DNA of 36,995 nucleotides from an uncultured Novosphingobium sp. (GTDB taxonomy: Bacteria; Pseudomonadota; Alphaproteobacteria; Sphingomonadales; Sphingomonadaceae), in contig CAMPIM010000026.1 in the NCBI GenBank assembly GCA_946886365.1, forward strand, positions 1 to 36,995. The letters are read 5' to 3'. Both the position numbers and the translations under genes were made by a program. Every line of letters begins with the position of its first letter. The first letter of the stretch is position 1. Positions 8,365 to 18,568 of this stretch are shown one piece after another. The notes under the pieces were generated by a model. It did not search any database. It was not told where the DNA came from and saw nothing but the letters and a program-made list of their open reading frames with translations.

Positions 8365-9195
8365 TCAGCTATCCAGTTCCCGGCAATATCCGCCAAGGAA
8401 GCTTGTTAATTTCGCATGCGACTCAATATGCAGCTTCGCTCGAATATTGCGAAGATGATGATCAACCGTGAAGGGGGAACGGTTGAGCGAACTTGCTATC
8501 TCCTTGTAGCTCGCCCCTGAGGCGACCAGCCTCGCAACCTTCCGCTCCGCTGTCGATAGCGTCGCAAGAACTTCCTTGGCATCTATAGAAGGGCAATTTT
8601 CCTCGAGGTAGCGGACTGCCCCCAGGATCGGGCCTAGAAAATGCTTTGCAACGCCTTCGAACAACTCATACTGCCACGTCTGCCACTCTCGCTCGCCCCG
8701 CATAACCCGATCAGCGCAGAGAAGAGCGAAGCGCCCATTCTCGTCATGAAGCGCATATGCAAGTTTCGTTGACACGCCAGCGCGTTCCAGGTCCGAACGC
8801 AAGCGCGGTCCGAAGGACCTTTCGTTCCGGATTGACCGGAAGACGATAGGCCTGTCGGAACCCCACAAAAGTCGCATGCCATCTTCACAGTTGCTCACGG
8901 TAATGCCGCTCAGCGAAGGGATTTCCTGAATGTCGCTCAGGCTTTCGCTCTGACCAGGGTGATAACTGGCGTCCGTAGGTGCGGCGACCCCGCCGTCGAC
9001 ACGCTCTACTTCGAGTGCGGTCCTCAGCCTGTCGGTCGCGAGCCTCCAACAGGTTTTGCTGTCGTCGAGATAAAGGAGAAGCTCACTAGCCAGATCACGA
9101 GCCAGACTGGATTGGGCCTTCGCGCTCCTGTCGAGGAGGGCATGCCTTAAATGTCTCTGTTTCGTGTAAATGCGTTCGTCGCGCGATGGCGTCAT
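8365..9195 (-). CDS. LuxR-family transcriptional regulator
   Basis: About 276 residues with a C-terminal LuxR/GerE helix-turn-helix: LSTAERKVARLVASGASYKE, IASSLNRSPFTVDHHLRNIR, AKLHIESHAKL. The N-terminal 200 residues look like a GAF/PAS-type sensory domain (for example AYALHDENGRFALLCADR) and carry no response-regulator phosphoacceptor motif. There is no autoinducer-binding signature that I can vouch for. The start at 9195 is chosen because AGGAG lies 7-11 nt upstream; an in-frame ATG at 9210 has none. It follows the SDR gene by 39 nt and is the last gene of the benzoate run. Before the IS66 insertion it also stood about 310 bp upstream of the cupin operon, so it may control either. Confidence 0.85.
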   Translation of the reverse strand: MTPSRDERIYTKQRHLRHALLDRSAKAQSSLARDLASELLLYLDDSKTCWRLATDRLRTALEVERVDGGVAAPTDASYHPGQSESLSDIQEIPSLSGITVSNCEDGMRLLWGSDRPIVFRSIRNERSFGPRLRSDLERAGVSTKLAYALHDENGRFALLCADRVMRGEREWQTWQYELFEGVAKHFLGPILGAVRYLEENCPSIDAKEVLATLSTAERKVARLVASGASYKEIASSLNRSPFTVDHHLRNIRAKLHIESHAKLTSFLGGYCRELDS

Positions 9196-9234
9196 GACGC
9201 CTCTCCTCATTCTTTTATGATTATCGGCCCGGAT

Positions 9235-9960
9235 CTACACCGTCAGATAGCCTCCGTCGACCGGCAGGGTCGCGCCAGTAATGAAGGACGCTCCGTCCCC
9301 GCACAGAAACGACGCCGCCTTGGCGATTTCGACCGGATCGCCGAAGCGCGCCAGCGGAGTGCGGCCCAGGATCACGGACGCGATGGCGGGATCCGCCTTG
9401 AGCGGCGCAAGAAGCGGCGTATCGATCCAGCCCGGCGCGACCGCGTTGACGCGAATCCCTGCGGACGCATAGCTTTGCGCCAGCGATTTCGTCAGCTGCA
9501 CGATTGCGCCCTTGCTGGCGGCATAGGCGGGCCGTTCCGCCGAACCGAAGGTGCTGTACATCGAGGCGATCAGGACGAAGGCGCCGCCCTCCTTCATGCG
9601 CGCTCTTGCCAGCGTGCAGGTGTGCATGACCGCCGAAAGGTTTATGGCGACCACGCGATCAAAGGCATCGGCTTCATGTTCGCGCGGAGCGAGGCTGATG
9701 CCTGCCGCCGGAATGACATAGTCGATATGATCGAGCGCGCCGACCGCACCGGCGAGCGCTGCATGGTCCGTGACGTCGAGTTCTAGCAAGGTGACATTGT
9801 CGTGCCCCGCGAGCGCCGACTTGCCCGATCCCAGGCCCCAGGCATGGACGGACGCGCCCCGATCGGCAAAATAGCGGGCGCAGGCCTCGCCGATCCCCGA
9901 CGTGCCACCCGTGATCACCACCACCTTGCCGGACAAACTCTCCGATATATCTGCGCTCAT
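9235..9960 (-). CDS. Short-chain dehydrogenase/reductase
   Basis: A 241-residue classical SDR. TGGTSGIG (17-24) is the NAD(P)-binding glycine motif. PAAG stands where most members have NNAG. Ser in IASMYSTF and the YAASK pair form the active site, and APGWIDTPL follows. A basic residue after the glycine motif that would signal NADP is not obvious. It starts 38 nt after pcaD on the same strand with an AAGGA upstream, so it is probably co-transcribed with the benzoate genes. Its reaction is not fixed: the pathway already has BenD as diol dehydrogenase, so this may act on a substituted benzoate diol or on an unrelated alcohol. Confidence 0.88.
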   Translation of the reverse strand: MSADISESLSGKVVVITGGTSGIGEACARYFADRGASVHAWGLGSGKSALAGHDNVTLLELDVTDHAALAGAVGALDHIDYVIPAAGISLAPREHEADAFDRVVAINLSAVMHTCTLARARMKEGGAFVLIASMYSTFGSAERPAYAASKGAIVQLTKSLAQSYASAGIRVNAVAPGWIDTPLLAPLKADPAIASVILGRTPLARFGDPVEIAKAASFLCGDGASFITGATLPVDGGYLTV

Positions 9961-9998
9961 TGTCTTTTCCTTTGCTGCATTGGGATAGGCTTACACGG

Positions 9999-10786
9999 TC
10001 AGTTGCCGAGGAATTGCGATACTAAAAGCGCAAACTCCGTTTCGCGTTCGACATTGGATAGATGGGCGGCGTCCAGCATTTTCAATGCGGACCCCGCGAT
10101 GGCTTGCTGGAGCGCCAGGCTGTGCGCCGGCGGCGTGGCCGCATCCTGGGCGCCGCCGATGATCAGTGTCGGGGTCTGGATCAATTGCGCGCCGCGCCGC
10201 ATGTCCATGTCCCGGATGGCGGCGCAGCATCCGGCATAGCCTTGCGGCGCGGTCGCTAACAGTATCCGGCGCATGGGTTCGATGGCGTCCTGCCCGCTGG
10301 CGATGAAAGCCGGGGTGAACCAGCGTGCGACGGACGCCTCTGCCAGAGGGGCCATGCCCTGGTCGCCCACGGTTTCGATCCGCGCATCCCATGCTGAGGG
10401 CGGCCCCATATAGCTCGACGTGTTGGCAAGGATCAGACGCCCGATCCGCTCGGGCGCGCGGATGCCGAGCCATTGCCCGACCATGCCGCCGAGCGACAGG
10501 CCGCAAAAGTCCACCGTCGCGATATCCAGCGCATCGAGCAGTTCGATCACATCCCGGCCAAGCCGGTCCATCGAATAGGCTCCCGCCGGAGCGCCGGAGC
10601 GGCCATGGCCGCGCTGGTCGTAGCGCAGCACCCGGAACCGCGCTGCGAAGGCCGCCATCTGCGGCTTCCACATGTCCATGTCGGTGCCCAGCGAATTGGA
10701 TAGGATGAGGAGCGGCGCGTCCTGTGGCCCATCATAACACCAGGCGATGCGGCAGCCATCGCCGGTGGTGAAGAACCGAACCTCTG

Positions 10787-10790
<4 letters not shown>
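9999..10790 (-). CDS. pcaD: 3-oxoadipate enol-lactonase
   Basis: A 263-residue alpha/beta hydrolase that hydrolyses 3-oxoadipate enol-lactone to 3-oxoadipate. It shows ILSNSLGTDMDMW (oxyanion region, typical of PcaD), RYDQRGHGRS, nucleophile S99 in CGLSLGGM, an Asp in IIGGAQDAATPP and His in DAAHLSNVE. The start is GTG, overlapping the pcaF stop (GTGA at 10787-10790). It lies last among the pca genes and completes the route from muconolactone. No fusion to PcaC is present. Confidence 0.93.
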
Positions 10791-11983
<1,193 letters not shown>

Positions 11984-11987
<4 letters not shown>

Positions 11988-12637
11988 GCGGCAACGGCCT
12001 CCTTCACAGCGAGCGGGGCGCCGGTTCTGGCGACCACATCCGCCACGGTAACGCCCGGCGCGGTTTCAACCAGCGTCAGCCCGCCCGCCTTACGGTCGAC
12101 GGCGATGACAGCAAGGTCGGTGATGATGAGGTCGACGCAGGCCTTGCCGGTGAGCGGCAGCGTGCAGGCGGGCAGAATCTTGGGTTCGCCCGCTTTGTTG
12201 ACGTGGTCCATCACCACGACCACGCGCTTGACCCCGGCGACCAGATCCATCGCGCCGCCCATGCCCTTCACCATCTTGCCCGGGATGGTCCAGTTCGCAA
12301 GGTCGCCATCGGCCGAGACTTCCATTGCGCCCAGCACCGCCATGTCGATATGGCCCCCCCGGATCATCGCGAAGCTGTCCGCACTGGAGAAAAAGCTGGA
12401 GGTCGGCAGCGCGGTGACGGTCTGCTTGCCCGCGTTGATAAGGTCGGGGTCCGCCTCGCCCGCATAGGGGAAAGGGCCGATGCCGAGCATGCCGTTCTCG
12501 GACTGGAGCGTCACGTTGACGCCGTCCGGCACATGGTTCGCCACCAGCGTCGGGATGCCGATGCCGAGATTGACATAATAGCCGTCCTCAAGCTCCTTCG
12601 CGGCGCGGGCTGCCATCTCGTCTCTGGTCCAGGGCAT
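11984..12637 (-). CDS. pcaJ: 3-oxoadipate CoA-transferase subunit B
   Basis: A 217-residue beta subunit of the class I 3-oxoacid CoA-transferases. It shows [14 protein letters not shown] near the N-terminus, the catalytic Glu in [15 protein letters not shown], and [15 protein letters not shown]. With PcaI it moves CoA from succinyl-CoA to 3-oxoadipate. The family also includes SCOT-type acetoacetate enzymes with very similar sequence; the position between benD and pcaF/pcaD favours 3-oxoadipate. It shares one nucleotide with the end of pcaI (TGATG) and its stop overlaps the pcaF GTG. Confidence 0.9.
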
Positions 12638-13347
12638 CAGGCGACTTCCCTCTGGCGAACCGTCAGCTTCTCAATCCGCTTTTCGTTGATGGTGGAGAGC
12701 ACGACGCGATCGACATAGATGCCGGGCGTATGGATGTAGTCGGGATCCAAGCTGCCTTCGGGCACGATCTCCTCCACTTCGGCGACGGTGATCTTGCCCG
12801 CTGTCGCCATGTTCGGGTTGAAGTTGCGCGCGGTCTTGCGGAACAGGAGATTGCCCGCCGGGTCGGCGCGCCAGGCCTTCACGATCGAGAGGTCCGCGCG
12901 CAGCCAGGTCTCGCGTACATATTCCTCGTCCTCAAACGTTTCGACCGGCTTGCCTTCGGCGACGACGGTGCCGACCCCCGTTTTCGTATAGAAGGCGGGG
13001 ATGCCCGCGCCGCCCGCGCGGATGCGTTCGGCCAGCGTGCCCTGCGGGTTCAGTTCGAGGTCCAGGTCGCCCGAAAGATATTGCTGCTCGAACAGCTTGT
13101 TCTCGCCCACATAGGAGGAGATCATTTTCTGCACCTGACGGCTTTCAAGCAGCATCCAGAGGCCAAAGCCGTCCGCCCCGGCATTGTTCGAGATGACAGT
13201 CAGCCCCTTGACGCCCGAGACCCGGATTTCGGGAATCAGGCTCTCGGGATTGCCCGAAAGGCCAAAGCCGCCCGACATGATCGTCATCCCGTCGAACAGC
13301 AGGCCGTCAAGCGCGGCAGCGGGGGTATCGTATATTTTAGAGGTCAT
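12637..13347 (-). CDS. pcaI: 3-oxoadipate CoA-transferase subunit A
   Basis: A 236-residue alpha subunit of the 3-oxoacid CoA-transferase. Typical features are [18 protein letters not shown] [17 protein letters not shown] (about 22-38), [11 protein letters not shown], and [21 protein letters not shown]. The frame stays open upstream, but the start at 13347 matches the family, leaves a 14-nt gap after benD and has a GGACAG-rich leader. Partner of PcaJ, with which it overlaps. As with PcaJ, the substrate assignment rests on context. Confidence 0.9.
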   Translation of the reverse strand: MTSKIYDTPAAALDGLLFDGMTIMSGGFGLSGNPESLIPEIRVSGVKGLTVISNNAGADGFGLWMLLESRQVQKMISSYVGENKLFEQQYLSGDLDLELNPQGTLAERIRAGGAGIPAFYTKTGVGTVVAEGKPVETFEDEEYVRETWLRADLSIVKAWRADPAGNLLFRKTARNFNPNMATAGKITVAEVEEIVPEGSLDPDYIHTPGIYVDRVVLSTINEKRIEKLTVRQREVA

Positions 13348-13361
13348 GGGGCTGTCCTGTC

Positions 13362-14159
13362 CTACCCTAAATCGCCACCCGCGACCGGCAGGATGCTGCC
13401 GGTCACATAGGCGGCTTCGTCGGACGCGAGAAACAGGATCGGGGCCACCTGCTCCGCCAATGTTCCGTAGCGTTTGAAGAAGGTCGAGGTCGTGACCTGA
13501 TCGACGGCTTCTGTCATCCATGCCTGTTCCTGGACATTGTCGCCCCCGGGGTTGCGGGGCACGCGGCGCGCGGGCGCCTGCGTTCCGCCGGGCGCGGTCG
13601 CGACGACACGGATGCCCGCCTGGGCATATTCCATGGCGAGGCTCATGGTCAGCGCGTTGACGCCGCCCTTGGCCGCCGAATATGGCACGCGCCTTATACC
13701 GCGCGTGGCGTTGGACGACACGTTGACGATCGTCCCCTTGCCTCGCGCCAGCATCACCGGCAGCGCGGCGTGGCAGCACCAGAGCGTCGGCATCAGCGTG
13801 CGGCGGATTTCCGCCTCGATCTGGTCGGGCAGAAACTGCGCGAAGGGCCGCATTCGGATCGCGCCGCCGACATTGTTGACCAAAATGTCGATCCGGCCGA
13901 ACCTGGCGACTGCTTCGGCCATGGCGGCGGACGCGCCCTGATGCGTTTCAAGGTCGCAGACGAAGCCCGCGCACGTCTCGCCGCCCTCGACCGCGACGTC
14001 GCCCACGAACTCAGCCCGGTCGACCAACAGCACCTGCGCACCCTCAGCCGCCGCGCGCAAAGCCACGCCGCGCCCGATGCCCTGCGCCGCGCCGGTCACG
14101 ACCATGACCTTACCCGCGAACCGTTCCTGAAAGATCATCGGCTGCTCCATGTCAGACAT
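13362..14159 (-). CDS. benD: cis-1,2-dihydroxycyclohexadiene-1-carboxylate (benzoate diol) dehydrogenase
   Basis: A roughly 260-residue SDR that oxidises and decarboxylates benzoate cis-diol to catechol. It shows TGAAQGIGRG, acidic D after LLV (NAD preference), NNVGG in the NNAG position, NVSSNATRGIRRVPYSAAK containing the Ser and the Y-x-x-x-K, and ATAPGGTQAPARRVPRN, a stretch characteristic of BenD/XylL. Three starts are possible: 14159 overlapping benB by 8 nt, 14150 one nt after the benB stop, or 14138. The outermost is given here. Its presence argues for benzoate rather than anthranilate as the substrate of the dioxygenase, because anthranilate diol decomposes without an enzyme. Confidence 0.92.
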   Translation of the reverse strand: MSDMEQPMIFQERFAGKVMVVTGAAQGIGRGVALRAAAEGAQVLLVDRAEFVGDVAVEGGETCAGFVCDLETHQGASAAMAEAVARFGRIDILVNNVGGAIRMRPFAQFLPDQIEAEIRRTLMPTLWCCHAALPVMLARGKGTIVNVSSNATRGIRRVPYSAAKGGVNALTMSLAMEYAQAGIRVVATAPGGTQAPARRVPRNPGGDNVQEQAWMTEAVDQVTTSTFFKRYGTLAEQVAPILFLASDEAAYVTGSILPVAGGDLG

Positions 14160-14667
14160 GATAGACGTCGATGACCTGATGGATGTAATCGTCCTTGAGG
14201 ACGATCTTCTTCTTCAGGATCCTGGGCGCCTCGCCGGAGGTATCAAGCGTCAGGAAATTGGTGCCGAAAAATTGCTGCGTCTTCTGGTAACGATGGCTCA
14301 GCGTATGCCAGTTATACCGCAGGTCGATTGCCCCATCGCGCATCGCGACGACCTCGACATTGCTGATGAAGTGCGCGGTGCGCGCCTCTGGCGTGCTGGC
14401 CGACGACCGTTCCGTGTTGAGGCGATAGACGCGGTCTTCCAGTCCCTTGCGGTTGGCATAATAGATGAGCGAGATCTGGCTGTGCGGATCGGTGGTGAGG
14501 TCGTCGTCATCGGTCCAGGCGGGCATCCAATATTCGCAGCCCTCGGCATAGCAATCGAGCCACCGATCGAACGCGCGGTCGTCGAGCAGCCGCGCCTCAC
14601 GATAGAGGAAGGCGCAGATATCGGTGTAAGACAAGGCGGCGCGCTCCATTTCCAGAACCTCGCTCAT
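14152..14667 (-). CDS. benB: Benzoate 1,2-dioxygenase small (beta) subunit
   Basis: A 171-residue ring-hydroxylating dioxygenase beta subunit (cystatin-like fold, structural role in the alpha3-beta3 hexamer). Recognisable are FLYREARLLDDRAFDRWLDC, the acidic YWMPAWTDDDDLTTD, and LNTERSSASTPEARTAHFIS, all typical of BenB/XylY/AntB. The ATG overlaps the benA stop (ATGA at 14664-14667). Confidence 0.94.
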   Translation of the reverse strand: MSEVLEMERAALSYTDICAFLYREARLLDDRAFDRWLDCYAEGCEYWMPAWTDDDDLTTDPHSQISLIYYANRKGLEDRVYRLNTERSSASTPEARTAHFISNVEVVAMRDGAIDLRYNWHTLSHRYQKTQQFFGTNFLTLDTSGEAPRILKKKIVLKDDYIHQVIDVYHV

Positions 14668-16031
14668 TCCGCCGCCTCCAGCATCGGCGTGGGCGGAAAT
14701 TCGTCCTTCGCCAGCCCGTCCAGAATGATCTGCGCCCAGAACTCGTGCTGGCGCACGAACAGCCCTTCATCCTCGCTGCGCTCGCTCGACAGCAGCGGGG
14801 TCATGCCCATGGCTTTGGCGTTGCTGTCCGGGCCGTCGATCCAGCGGGTCGCACCCCGGCTAAGGTCGTTCCACAATTCGCCTGCCCCTTCATAGGCGGA
14901 CTGGCAACTGCGGAATTCCTCCAGATCATCGGGCGTGCCCATGCCGGTGACGTTGAAGAAATCCTCATATTGCCGGATGCGGTTGGCGCGGTCCTGCGCG
15001 CTCTCGCCTCGGGGGGCGTAGCAATAGATGGTGACTTCGGTCGTGTTGACGTCGATCGGCCGCACCACGCGGATCTGCGTCGAAAACTGGTCCATCAGGA
15101 AGACGTTTGGGTAGAGTGCGAGGTTGCGCGTCTGTTCCATGATGAATTTGGCGCGATCGGCCCCCAGACGGTTGGTCAACTGGTCCTTGCGGTTCCAGAC
15201 GGGGCGCACTTCGGGATTGAGCACCTGCGTCCACAGCAGGATATGCCCATGTTCGAAACCATAGACCCCGCTCGCCGGCGCCTTCGACCAGCCGTTCGCG
15301 TCGACCGCCTTGGTGCCGCCCTCGGCGCGGCGCCCCATGGTCGACTGGTAATTTTCGTGGACGGAGCTGACATGATAGCCGTCGCAGCCATTTTCCATCT
15401 GCATCTTCCAATTGCCGTGGAAGGTATAGCTGGAACTGCCGGTCAGCACTTCCAGCCCCTCGGGCGCCTGGTCGACCATCTGGTCGATAATGACCCTGGT
15501 CTCGCCCAGATGCTCTTCGAGCGGCAGCACGTCATGGTTGAGCGAGCCGAAGATGAAACCGCGATAGCTTTCGACGCGCACCCTGGTCAGGTCGTGCGAC
15601 CCGTCATGGTCGAAACTGTCTGGATAAGCGCCGATGCTGGCGTCCTTGGCGCGCAGCAGGCTGCCGTCCGTTTTGAAGCTCCAGCCGTGGAAGGGACAGA
15701 CATAGAGCGGCTGGTTGCCGCGCTTGCGCCGGCACAGCTTCGCGCCGCGATGCGCGCAGGCGTTGACCACGCAGTTGAGGCCGCCGTCCTTGGCCCGGTT
15801 CAGGATCACGGGCGTGCGCCCGATCCATGCCGTCAGATAGTCATTCTTCTTCTCGACCTGGCTTTCATGCGCCAGATAGACCCAGTTGCTCTCGAAGATG
15901 TACTTCATTTCGAGCTCGAAAAAGGCCGGATCGGTGAACACGTCACGGCGACAGCGGAAGATGCCTGCTTCCTTGTCGTCGACGACGGCGGTTTCGACGC
16001 GCTCACGGATGGTTGAAAAGGGCGATGCCAT
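14664..16031 (-). CDS. benA: Benzoate 1,2-dioxygenase large (alpha) subunit
   Basis: A 455-residue Rieske non-heme iron oxygenase that adds O2 to benzoate to give the cis-diol. The Rieske ligands are C92, H94, C112 and H115 (ACAHRGAKLC and VCPFHGWSF). The mononuclear iron site is D217-G-Y-H220-x4-H225 (GCDGYHVSSVHENY), where D217 is the residue that passes electrons between subunits in the family. AGGAGG lies 7 nt before the ATG. It follows catA by 17 nt. The oxygenase needs an NADH-dependent reductase; no benC-like gene occurs anywhere in the window, so it must borrow one from elsewhere. A toluate or halobenzoate preference cannot be excluded from sequence alone. Confidence 0.95.
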   Translation of the reverse strand: MASPFSTIRERVETAVVDDKEAGIFRCRRDVFTDPAFFELEMKYIFESNWVYLAHESQVEKKNDYLTAWIGRTPVILNRAKDGGLNCVVNACAHRGAKLCRRKRGNQPLYVCPFHGWSFKTDGSLLRAKDASIGAYPDSFDHDGSHDLTRVRVESYRGFIFGSLNHDVLPLEEHLGETRVIIDQMVDQAPEGLEVLTGSSSYTFHGNWKMQMENGCDGYHVSSVHENYQSTMGRRAEGGTKAVDANGWSKAPASGVYGFEHGHILLWTQVLNPEVRPVWNRKDQLTNRLGADRAKFIMEQTRNLALYPNVFLMDQFSTQIRVVRPIDVNTTEVTIYCYAPRGESAQDRANRIRQYEDFFNVTGMGTPDDLEEFRSCQSAYEGAGELWNDLSRGATRWIDGPDSNAKAMGMTPLLSSERSEDEGLFVRQHEFWAQIILDGLAKDEFPPTPMLEAAE

Positions 16032-16048
16032 GTTCCTACCTCCTATGC

Positions 16049-16975
16049 TCAGACGGATTCTTTGACCGGCTCGGCCGGCTCCACCGCCAGCCGCTTGCGG
16101 GTCGAGAAGGCTTCATCGCCGCCATCCTCTGACCGCTGCAGGTGGAAATCGAAGGCGATATGCGCGCTGTCGCCCTGGCGGTTGGGGACGGGCAGCAGCC
16201 CTTCGCGCGTGCCGAAGGCGAAATCGTCGGCCGCGAAGGGATCATCGCCGAAATTGATCTGCGTGGTCAGCTGGCGATAGCCCGGCGCCTCAATGAAGAA
16301 ATGGACGTGCGCGGGGCGGTTGCCGTGGCGGCCCAGCACCTGCATCAGCCGGTCGGATGCGCCGCCCGGAGGCACTGAATAACCGCTCGGCATCTTCGAC
16401 TGGAAGGCATAGGTCCCGTCCGCCGCGATCTTCAGGCGACGACGGTTGTTGAACAGCGTCTGCTCGTGCGTCGGGTCGAAATGCGAATAGAAGCCGCGCG
16501 AATCTGCGTGCCACACATGAACCAGGCCCTCGGTCACGGCCTCGCCGTCCGGGCCGATCAGGCGGCCGGTCATGTACAGCGTGTCGGTCTCGTCAGCGTC
16601 GTTGGTCAGGTTAGCGCCGCTCTCGACGATTGGAGCGCCCTCGACATAGAGCGGGCCTTCGATGGTGCGAGGCGTCCCGCCCAGCTTGCCCTGCTCGGCA
16701 TCCTTGGCGTCCATGAACAGGTCGAGGAAATGTTCCAGGCCCACACCCGGCATCAGCAGGCCCAGTTCGCCTGCGGCAGCGGCTCCCTGGATATAGGTGA
16801 CGGCGTTCCACACCTCATCCTCGCTGACGTCGTAGCGCGCGATGACGGTCATCATGCCTTCGATCAGGTCGCGCACGATGCCCTTCATGCGCTGATCGCC
16901 ACCTTGCGAATCCTTGCCGGCGACGCGGTCGAGCAGCGCCTGGATTTCGGGTGTTTCTACGAAAGTCGCGTCCAA
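16049..16975 (-). CDS. catA: Catechol 1,2-dioxygenase
   Basis: A 308-residue intradiol dioxygenase converting catechol to cis,cis-muconate. The Fe(III) ligands are all present: Y163 (GFYSHFD), Y199 (PSGYSVPP), H223 and H225 (RPAHVHFF). These are one residue off from the Acinetobacter enzyme numbering (164/200/224/226). The N-terminal helical linker domain (1-100) and TIEGPLYVEGAP are also typical. The start codon is TTG (16975-16973) with GAGGAG just upstream, which is uncommon. It lies 39 nt after catC and 17 nt before benA. Confidence 0.96.
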   Translation of the reverse strand: MDATFVETPEIQALLDRVAGKDSQGGDQRMKGIVRDLIEGMMTVIARYDVSEDEVWNAVTYIQGAAAAGELGLLMPGVGLEHFLDLFMDAKDAEQGKLGGTPRTIEGPLYVEGAPIVESGANLTNDADETDTLYMTGRLIGPDGEAVTEGLVHVWHADSRGFYSHFDPTHEQTLFNNRRRLKIAADGTYAFQSKMPSGYSVPPGGASDRLMQVLGRHGNRPAHVHFFIEAPGYRQLTTQINFGDDPFAADDFAFGTREGLLPVPNRQGDSAHIAFDFHLQRSEDGGDEAFSTRKRLAVEPAEPVKESV

Positions 16976-17014
16976 TGTACCTCTCCTCGGTAAATTCGTT
17001 GCCCGCTGGTCCCG

Positions 17015-17305
17015 TCAGCGGTCGTCCTCGTGCAATGATGATGGGTGGCGGCACAGCGGCGTCACCTTCATGGTCATGAAGGGGTAGAGCGGCAGCGCCA
17101 TGAGCGTGTCGTGCAGCGCCATATTGCTTTCGACGTCGAAGATCGAGACGTTCGAATAGAGGCCGATCTTGCGCCAGATATGACGCCAGACGCCGGCGGA
17201 CTGAAGCGTCTGGAAGTAGGCCTTCTCTTCCGCCTTGATCCGCGCCGCTTTCTCCGCATCGAAGTCCAGCGGGATATTCACGTCCATTTCCACCATGAAC
17301 AGCAT
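17015..17305 (-). CDS. catC: Muconolactone delta-isomerase
   Basis: A 96-residue small ferredoxin-like-fold isomerase moving the double bond of muconolactone to give 3-oxoadipate enol-lactone. The N-terminus MLFMVEMDVNIP, the conserved GVWRHIWRKIGLYSNVSIFD and the LPLYPFMTMKVTPL segment match CatC throughout, and the length matches the family (about 96). AAGGAG within the end of catB serves as its RBS, and only 3 nt separate it from the catB stop, so translation is probably coupled. Confidence 0.96.
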   Translation of the reverse strand: MLFMVEMDVNIPLDFDAEKAARIKAEEKAYFQTLQSAGVWRHIWRKIGLYSNVSIFDVESNMALHDTLMALPLYPFMTMKVTPLCRHPSSLHEDDR

Positions 17306-17308
17306 GGG

Positions 17309-18466
17309 TTACGCTCCTTCGGCCACGACATGCAGGCGGGGGGTCACCCGGTCGCGGCGATAAAAATCCACCTTGTCCTCGTCGAGCGCGATGCCCAGGC
17401 CCGGCGCGGTCGGCACTTCCAGTTCAAAATCGCTGTAGCGCAGCGGTTCGGCCAGAATGTCCTCCTTGACCAGCAGCGATCCGAACAATTCGGTGCCCCA
17501 GGCGAGCGAAGGCATGCTGGCGCACAGATGCGCCGACGCTGCGGTGCCCACGCCCGCTTCCAGCATAGTGCCACCATAGAGGCCGACACCGGCGGCATCC
17601 GCGATGGCGGCGACATGATAGGCCGGTATCAGGCCGCCCGACTGGGCGATCTTGACCGCTAAGACCCGCGCGGCGGCCTGCGCCGCGACAGCGAAGGCGT
17701 CCGCCGGGCCGTGCAGCGCCTCGTCCGCCATCAGCGGGATGACATGCTTGGCCGACAGGCGCGCCATGGCGGGCAGATTGCCCTTGGCGACCGGCTGCTC
17801 GACCAGGTCACAGCCGACCTCTTCCAGCAGCTTCATACCCAGGTCCGCCTGCGCCTCGTCCCAATGCTGGTTGACGTCGACGCGCACGCTGCCGCGGTCG
17901 CCCACGGCGCGCTTGATCGCGGCCACATGCGCAACATCGTCACGCACCTCGCGCTTGCCGATCTTCAGCTTGAAGATGTTGTGGCGGCGCAGTTCCAGCA
18001 CCCGCTCGGCCTCCTCGATATCGCTGCCGGTGTCGCCGCTCGCCAGCGTCCAGGCGAGGGGCAGGCGATCACGCACGCGCCCGCCGCCGATAAGTTCGGA
18101 AACCGGCACGCCCAGCCGCTTGCCGGCAATGTCCAGCAGCGCCGTTTCCACCGCGCATTTGGCGATGTGCGCGCCCGAGACGCTGAGCGCCACTTTGCAC
18201 ATCGCCTGCTGCACCCGGGTTGCGTCGCACGTCCTGAGGACGGGGGCGATATAGGTGTCAATCGCCAGCTTGATGCTTTCGGGGCTCTCTTCGCAATAGC
18301 TGGCGCCGCCGATCGTTGTGCCCTCGCCTAGCCCCTCGACGCCATCGGACGTGCGGATCCGGACCAGCACGATCGACTGGTGATGCATCGTCGCCATGGC
18401 CAGCACATGGGGCCGGATGGTGGGGAGGTCGACGATACAGGTTTCGATACTTTCGACGGCAATCAT
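17309..18466 (-). CDS. catB: Muconate cycloisomerase
   Basis: A 385-residue enolase-superfamily enzyme forming muconolactone from cis,cis-muconate. Catalytic K166-L-K168 (FKLKIGK), Mn ligands D197 (RVDVNQ), E223 (LVEQP) and D248 (MADEAL), and the general acid/base K272 (AVKIAQSGG) are all in place. TTIGGASYCEESPE in the capping region is typical of true CatB proteins. It is the first gene of the benzoate run, transcribed away from catR from a shared 105-bp spacer. Confidence 0.96.
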   Translation of the reverse strand: MIAVESIETCIVDLPTIRPHVLAMATMHHQSIVLVRIRTSDGVEGLGEGTTIGGASYCEESPESIKLAIDTYIAPVLRTCDATRVQQAMCKVALSVSGAHIAKCAVETALLDIAGKRLGVPVSELIGGGRVRDRLPLAWTLASGDTGSDIEEAERVLELRRHNIFKLKIGKREVRDDVAHVAAIKRAVGDRGSVRVDVNQHWDEAQADLGMKLLEEVGCDLVEQPVAKGNLPAMARLSAKHVIPLMADEALHGPADAFAVAAQAAARVLAVKIAQSGGLIPAYHVAAIADAAGVGLYGGTMLEAGVGTAASAHLCASMPSLAWGTELFGSLLVKEDILAEPLRYSDFELEVPTAPGLGIALDEDKVDFYRRDRVTPRLHVVAEGA

Positions 18467-18502
18467 CCGCCATCCATCCTCTCATGCTCCTAGACTGCAA
18501 TT

Positions 18503-18531
18503 GGCGTAAACTTCGCCGCGCGCCCTTTCAA
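18503..18531 (-). promoter_or_regulatory. Candidate catB promoter
   Basis: On the minus strand TTGAAA (18526-18531) is followed after 17 nt by TACGCC (18503-18508). The -35 is good and the -10 poor, as expected of an activator-dependent promoter. The -35 directly abuts the proximal regulator dyad. Confidence 0.35.
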
Positions 18532-18546
18532 AGACTGTTATGGTCT
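18532..18546. promoter_or_regulatory. CatR proximal (activation) site
   Basis: A perfect 15-bp dyad AGAC-N7-GTCT with the same geometry as the upstream ATAC-N7-GTAT site. Its centre is 22 bp from that site, two helical turns, so a LysR tetramer could contact both. It touches the putative catB -35, the usual place for the activation subsite. Confidence 0.55.
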
Positions 18547-18553
18547 GTTAAAG

Positions 18554-18568
18554 ATACCCAAAAGGTAT
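18554..18568. promoter_or_regulatory. CatR recognition site ATAC-N7-GTAT
   Basis: ATACCCAAAAGGTAT is a perfect match to the ATAC-N7-GTAT consensus known for the BenM/CatM type of LysR regulator. It ends 3 nt before the catR start codon and contains the AAGG that would serve as the catR RBS. Binding would therefore also repress catR itself. Confidence 0.75.

Noticed and set aside
14745..16016. 423-codon open frame on the plus strand
   Set aside because: Antisense shadow of benA, which carries complete Rieske and iron-site motifs.
14152..16031. Anthranilate 1,2-dioxygenase (antAB)
   Set aside because: The adjacent benD gene argues for benzoate, since anthranilate cis-diol loses CO2 and ammonia without a dehydrogenase. 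The sequence alone does not exclude side activity.
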